Source of the DNA: Kiritimatiellia bacterium
GTDB lineage: Bacteria > Verrucomicrobiota > Kiritimatiellia > RFP12 > UBA1067
Reading direction: 5' to 3'
DNA length: 8,820 nucleotides
Assembly: GCA_028701555.1 (NCBI GenBank)
Contig: JAQVQN010000076.1
Span: forward strand, 1-8,820
Positions within the stretch are counted from its first letter, which is position 1; each line of letters begins with the position of its first letter. Positions 5,650 to 8,820 of the stretch are shown here, piece after piece. A model generated the notes under the pieces. That model was not told the DNA's origin and did not search any database. It was given only the letters and a program-made list of their open reading frames with translations. The position numbers were made by a program, and so were the translations under genes.

Positions 5650-7779
5650 TCAATCGGGCTGACGCATGATCCAAGCGCGAATAGCTTCACCGGGCGTTTC
5701 CACGGCTTCCAGTGTGGCGGCGATTTCGCCAGAGGCGCTCGGCACCATGACGCTTTCGCCGGGCTTTTTTCCGTTTAGGCACATTGCTAGACGGCTTTTA
5801 TTCGAGATAATATTAAGTTGCTCATCGCGGTCCCATTCGCCCAGAATGGTGTAGGTCAGTTTTGAGCCTTCTGCCGTCGCGATACTGACAGTGGTGCCGG
5901 GGCCGGCTTGCTCGCAGGATGCGTTTGCAAAGTCGGTACCTTGCACATTCTGCATGTCCATTTGCATGGCGGCTTGCTTTTGCAAAAGTTGACGCTGCAG
6001 ATCCTTAGCAGCCTGATACTCGAAATTCTCGCGCAGGTCGCCGTAACTGCGCGCGGTCGCGATGTCCTGGCTGTTTCTTGGCATTTCGATCTCCACAAGC
6101 CGTTTGTATTGCGCTTGCCGTTCTGCCAGCGAATGCCAAGATGTCCAGCGCTTCGCGTCCTGTTCCGGTATGGCAACGGTTTTCTTGCTGCTGGTCAGCG
6201 AAGGGTCGAGTTTGAGCATGCGCCGCAACAGGGAGTGGTGAGTGGAGGGATCCCAAGCGGACGAAGCTTGTATGCGTTCGAAAAGAAACTGCCGCTGCTG
6301 GGTGTCGAGCTCGGCGAAGACATCCTCGAGCCACTTGGCGTTAGCAAAGAGCTGCTTCAGGTTGTTTTGCATGCGTAAAGATTCGCCGGAAAGCCTGCTT
6401 TCCAGAAGCAAGACGGCGTGGCCGAGCAGTTCGCTCAAGGGCGGCAAGGGCCAGTTCAGCGTCTTGCGATTCCGGAAAATCCAGTTTACCAGCGTGGGCG
6501 GAGCTTTCGGCTGCGCCAGCAGCTTGCGGCACACGGTGGTCGCTGCGGGGCTGTCGCGCAAAATGTTAAGAACTTCGTTGAGCAAAGAAAACGGCATCTG
6601 CGGCAGAGAATCCAGCATACGCATCGCAGCCCCAGCATCGCCATCCAGCAGGAATTCAGACATGGCTGCATTGTCGCGCACAGTCATGGCTTCCGAAGCT
6701 TTGATATAGCGTTGATTTTCCCAAAGGTGTTCGCGCATAACGTTGGCGGGCGGCGTTTTGAAGCCAAGCCGGTTTACGGTTGCGGCGACTCTGGCGTAAA
6801 GTGCCGCATCGGTATTATGGGCGGCTTTGACAGCAAAGGCCAGGCGTTCGCCTACAATATCACGGCTGGCCTGGTCCAATTCCGGAATGCGGTTCTCGCC
6901 TTCAAGTTCTAGCACGGATTCGAGTATTTCAGAAGGATCTTTAAGCTCAGCCAGATTTGCGAACCATGGGCCGGTGTATGATCTTTTTTCCAAAAGCAGA
7001 CGAAGCGGTTCTGCCCGCTTGGCAGGAATCACGACCAGAGTGTCGTTTTTTAGCGACTTGCGGGCCGTGTCCCAGAATGTTTTCCACTCCTGCGGTTTCA
7101 CAAAAGCGTGCCCTGTAAGGGTGGATTCCAGCTTGGCAACATTCATTTCGCCAAAGCATTCTAAGGCTAGCTTAACCAGTTCACCCGGTCTCTCCGCTAT
7201 CATGCTTGCGATCTGCGCCGGGTTTTTGTGGCGCATAGTAAGCAGGTGGTCTTGACGGGCCAGTGCGATGGTTTCACATGCAGCCGCGAAAGTCATGGAA
7301 TGGTTCGGTTTGCCTGTAAAGTCGAGAGCCACGCGTTTATAGAAACTGTCGACATTCTTGACGCAGCCGAAGCCCCATGCTGAGTCGATGACCAGTGTTC
7401 CGGGGGTGAGTGACAACAGCAGATCCACACGCCGGAACGATTCAGCCAGCGCTGTTTCGCCGAAGGCCGCAGAGTCGATTATGCCTGCTACCGTCCGGTC
7501 CTTGCTTGATTTTTTAAGTTTGTCGCGTATGCCCGCTGGTTTTAACGAAGGCATGAAGCGTTCGCCTCGGGCTTTAAAAAGCATAAGCAGACCGGGGAAG
7601 TCCTGTTTTTCGACTAGTTCCTGCATGAGAGTGTCTGCCCATTCATCTGCCTTGCTTTCGCCTTGCGTAGCCGCGCAGGTGCGGATCAGGGTCAGCATTT
7701 CAATGGTTGGCAGCGGTGCTGTCTCGAACAGAGCCAGGAAACGTTCTTCGAGCTGCTCGTAATTATCTTTAGGCTCCAT
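5650..7779 (-). CDS. greA: Large GreA-domain protein (GreA/GreB transcript-cleavage factor fused to a long N-terminal region)
   Basis: The protein has 709 residues; ordinary GreA has about 158. Residues 545-700 form a complete GreA unit. A predicted coiled coil (about 550-615) carries the tip motif G-D-L-R-E-N-F-E-Y at 580-588, with Asp581 and Glu584 matching the acidic pair that E. coli GreA uses to stimulate RNA polymerase cleavage of backtracked transcripts. An FKBP-like C-terminal domain follows (about 626-697, including G-T-T-V, Y-T-I-L-G-E-W and G-K-K-P-G-E-S-V). Residues 125-160 (P-G-T-L-V-I-D-S-A-W-G-F-G-x-V, then R-V-x-L-D-F) resemble a small SH3/CarD/Tudor-like barrel, which is my inference. 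Residues 160-540 look all-helical, possibly repeat-like, with no function I can name. Chlamydial GreA proteins of about 715 residues have the same scale. The ATG at 7779 has an AAGGA ribosome site. Confidence 0.9.
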   Translation of the reverse strand: MEPKDNYEQLEERFLALFETAPLPTIEMLTLIRTCAATQGESKADEWADTLMQELVEKQDFPGLLMLFKARGERFMPSLKPAGIRDKLKKSSKDRTVAGIIDSAAFGETALAESFRRVDLLLSLTPGTLVIDSAWGFGCVKNVDSFYKRVALDFTGKPNHSMTFAAACETIALARQDHLLTMRHKNPAQIASMIAERPGELVKLALECFGEMNVAKLESTLTGHAFVKPQEWKTFWDTARKSLKNDTLVVIPAKRAEPLRLLLEKRSYTGPWFANLAELKDPSEILESVLELEGENRIPELDQASRDIVGERLAFAVKAAHNTDAALYARVAATVNRLGFKTPPANVMREHLWENQRYIKASEAMTVRDNAAMSEFLLDGDAGAAMRMLDSLPQMPFSLLNEVLNILRDSPAATTVCRKLLAQPKAPPTLVNWIFRNRKTLNWPLPPLSELLGHAVLLLESRLSGESLRMQNNLKQLFANAKWLEDVFAELDTQQRQFLFERIQASSAWDPSTHHSLLRRMLKLDPSLTSSKKTVAIPEQDAKRWTSWHSLAERQAQYKRLVEIEMPRNSQDIATARSYGDLRENFEYQAAKDLQRQLLQKQAAMQMDMQNVQGTDFANASCEQAGPGTTVSIATAEGSKLTYTILGEWDRDEQLNIISNKSRLAMCLNGKKPGESVMVPSASGEIAATLEAVETPGEAIRAWIMRQPD

Positions 7780-7816
7780 GCTGGATAATCCTTAATGCGG
7801 TGTGGAAAAGCCGAAA

Positions 7817-7844
7817 CTTATATCAAAAATCGGATTGTTTGCAA
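7817..7844 (-). promoter_or_regulatory. Extended -10 promoter candidate for the greA-like gene
   Basis: Reading leftwards, TTGCAA (7839-7844) is followed after 16 nt by TATAAG (7817-7822), preceded by TGA to give an extended -10 (TGATATAAG). Transcription would begin near 7810, about 30 nt before the ATG at 7779, leaving room for the AAGGA ribosome site. Confidence 0.6.
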
Positions 7845-7917
7845 AGCTCGGGTGGGGCGGATTTGATTTGTGAAGTCGCATGCACCGATTCCCCACTTGC
7901 CGTAAGCGGATTATTTG
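7831..7917. repeat. Three direct copies of CGGATT-N(1-3)-TTTG in the divergent intergenic region
   Basis: The copies are at 7831-7841 (1-nt spacer), 7858-7870 (3-nt spacer) and 7907-7917 (1-nt spacer), all on the + strand. The first overlaps the -35 region of the greA-like promoter and the third lies in the spacer of the nadK promoter. They may be binding sites for a regulator shared by the two divergent genes, or chance in an AT-rich stretch. Confidence 0.3.
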
Positions 7918-7925
7918 AATATAGT
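7897..7925 (+). promoter_or_regulatory. Sigma70-type promoter candidate for nadK
   Basis: TTGCCG (7897-7902) and TATAGT (7920-7925) are separated by exactly 17 nt. The -10 ends only 9 nt before the nadK ATG at 7935, so transcription would begin within about 3-4 nt of the start codon. Confidence 0.5.
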
Positions 7926-7934
7926 TGAAGCGTC

Positions 7935-8795
7935 ATGAAAACCATCGGTGTTGTAGCCAATTTTGAGAAAGAGCGCGCGGCTGATTCGATCCGTCACGTA
8001 TCTTCAATGGCCAGCGGCATGGGCTTTGAGGTTTTTGCGGAGGAGCGCGCAGCGGCATTGTGCCCTTCGGAACGGGTTTGCCAGGTGTCTGAATTCTCGA
8101 AAAACGGCGTGGAGGCGGTGGTGGTGCTGGGCGGTGACGGCACCATGCTGGACGCCGCGCATAAGGTAGCTAGGCAGAAGCTTCCGCTGATGGGGCTTAA
8201 TATTGGCTCTTTGGGTTACCTGACTAGTGTTGAGGAGCACCGTTTCGCGGAAGCCCTGCAGCAGTTGCGGGAGAATCGCTACGATGTGAGTCTGCGTTCG
8301 GCGCTTGCTGTCAAGATAGATCACTTGGACGGTTCTGAAGTGCTATTGTCTGATGCCTTGAACGATATAGTGGTTAGCCGAGGGGCTTCTGGCCGCGCGG
8401 TGGTGCTGGAACTGCTGCTGGACGACAAGCCCGTAACACAGGTTTTGTGCGACGGGATCATTGTGGCCACACCCACCGGCAGCACGGCCTACTCGCTGGC
8501 CACGGGCGGGCCGATCTTGTTGCCAGACACCCCGGCGCTGGTGATCAGCATGATCTGTCCGCATACGCTGACCTCAAGGCCGCTGGTGATACGCGACACG
8601 ATAAAGATCACGATACACGCGCTGGCTTGTGAAGTGCCTATGATCGTCAGTCAGGACGGACAGGAAGACGAGCCTTTCTTTAAAGGCGATTCGGTAGTTG
8701 TCCGTCGCAGCGCAGAGGATATCCCGCTGATTGAGCTGCACGGCTACAACCCGTGTGACGTCCTGCGACGCAAGTTGGGGTGGGGGGGCCGCTGA
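7935..8795 (+). CDS. nadK: NAD kinase
   Basis: NadK phosphorylates NAD with ATP (or polyphosphate in some members) to make NADP in the cytoplasm. The 286-residue protein is normal in length. It shows the G-G-D-G-T motif at 66-70, with Asp68 as the expected catalytic residue, N-x-G-S-L-G-Y-L-T at 89-97, the conserved A-L-N-D at 141-144, A-T-P-T-G-S-T-A-Y-S-L-A-T-G-G-P at 178-193, and C-P-H-T-L-T-S-R-P-L-V-I at 208-219. The tail K-L-G-W-G-G-R is a usual ending. The ATG at 7935 is right because M-K-T-I-G-V-V-A-N is the canonical family N terminus, yet only a weak GAAG precedes it. It is the only rightward gene and diverges from the greA-like gene across 155 nt. The last codons contain a run of seven G (8782-8788), and the TGA lies in a strong hairpin. 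Confidence 0.97.
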   Translation: MKTIGVVANFEKERAADSIRHVSSMASGMGFEVFAEERAAALCPSERVCQVSEFSKNGVEAVVVLGGDGTMLDAAHKVARQKLPLMGLNIGSLGYLTSVEEHRFAEALQQLRENRYDVSLRSALAVKIDHLDGSEVLLSDALNDIVVSRGASGRAVVLELLLDDKPVTQVLCDGIIVATPTGSTAYSLATGGPILLPDTPALVISMICPHTLTSRPLVIRDTIKITIHALACEVPMIVSQDGQEDEPFFKGDSVVVRRSAEDIPLIELHGYNPCDVLRRKLGWGGR

Positions 8796-8816
8796 CGCCG
8801 GTGGCGTCAGGCGGCC
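8787..8816 (+). terminator. Strong GC-rich hairpin containing the nadK stop codon, possible terminator
   Basis: GGCCGC-TGACGCC (8787-8799) pairs with GGCGTCA-GCGGCC (8803-8816) around a GGT loop (8800-8802), giving 13 base pairs with one bulged G at 8810. The nadK TGA (8793-8795) is inside the 5' arm. The window ends 4 nt later, so a U-tract cannot be seen. It is consistent with an intrinsic terminator but not proven. Confidence 0.5.
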
Positions 8817-8820
8817 GCCT

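Noticed and set aside
5511..5690. In-frame N-terminal extension of the dksA-like gene
   Set aside because: It would overlap the greA-like gene, cover the promoter candidate and bypass the good ribosome site at 5519-5525; its sequence has no family character.
5908..6912. Several + strand frames of 155-164 codons opposite the greA-like gene
   Set aside because: They overlap one another and lie antisense to a continuous 709-codon gene with a recognised domain.
1..8820. Defence system, mobile element, CRISPR array or biosynthetic cluster
   Set aside because: All genes are recognised housekeeping families with tight operon spacing; no transposase, integrase, array repeats or terminal inverted repeats are visible.

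Overview
The window is ordinary, densely packed bacterial chromosome. Eight complete protein genes and one gene cut by the left edge fill almost all of it. There is no sign of phage, insertion sequence, CRISPR array, tRNA or rRNA. Composition looks moderately GC-rich by eye. The best taxonomic clue is a roughly 700-residue protein whose last ~160 residues are a GreA transcript-cleavage-factor domain. Oversized GreA proteins of this kind are typical of Chlamydiae and relatives, and the dksA-lspA pair is also known from chlamydiae. I therefore infer a member of the PVC superphylum, more likely a free-living Verrucomicrobiota, Kiritimatiellota or Lentisphaerota-type organism than a chlamydia, because full proline-synthesis genes are present. 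The phylum is an inference, not a direct reading.

Layout. At the right end nadK (NAD kinase) reads rightwards. All other genes read leftwards. Starting from the divergent intergenic region (7780-7934) the leftward genes are: the greA-like fusion gene, dksA/traR-like, lspA, miaA, radC, proB, proA and the start of an nrnA-like DHH phosphoesterase gene that runs off the left edge. dksA-lspA-miaA-radC is tightly spaced (9 nt gap, 4 nt gap, 29 nt overlap) and looks like one transcription unit. A promoter-like sequence in front of dksA suggests it can start separately from greA. A second unit, proB-proA-nrnA, has a good sigma70-type promoter candidate just upstream of proB and ends in an ATGA stop/start overlap between proA and nrnA.

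Function. The greA and dksA products both belong to the families that insert a coiled coil into the RNA polymerase secondary channel. Their neighbours handle lipoprotein maturation (LspA), tRNA modification (MiaA), a JAMM-domain protein of uncertain role (RadC), the first two steps of proline synthesis (ProB, ProA) and probably nanoRNA or pAp degradation (NrnA). The most interesting points are the architecture of the GreA-like fusion, the histone-H1-like lysine-rich tail and non-standard tip of the DksA-like protein, a possible nearly leaderless nadK mRNA, a repeated CGGATT-TTTG motif across the divergent promoters, and a very strong hairpin that contains the nadK stop codon. I found no clear new multi-gene system.
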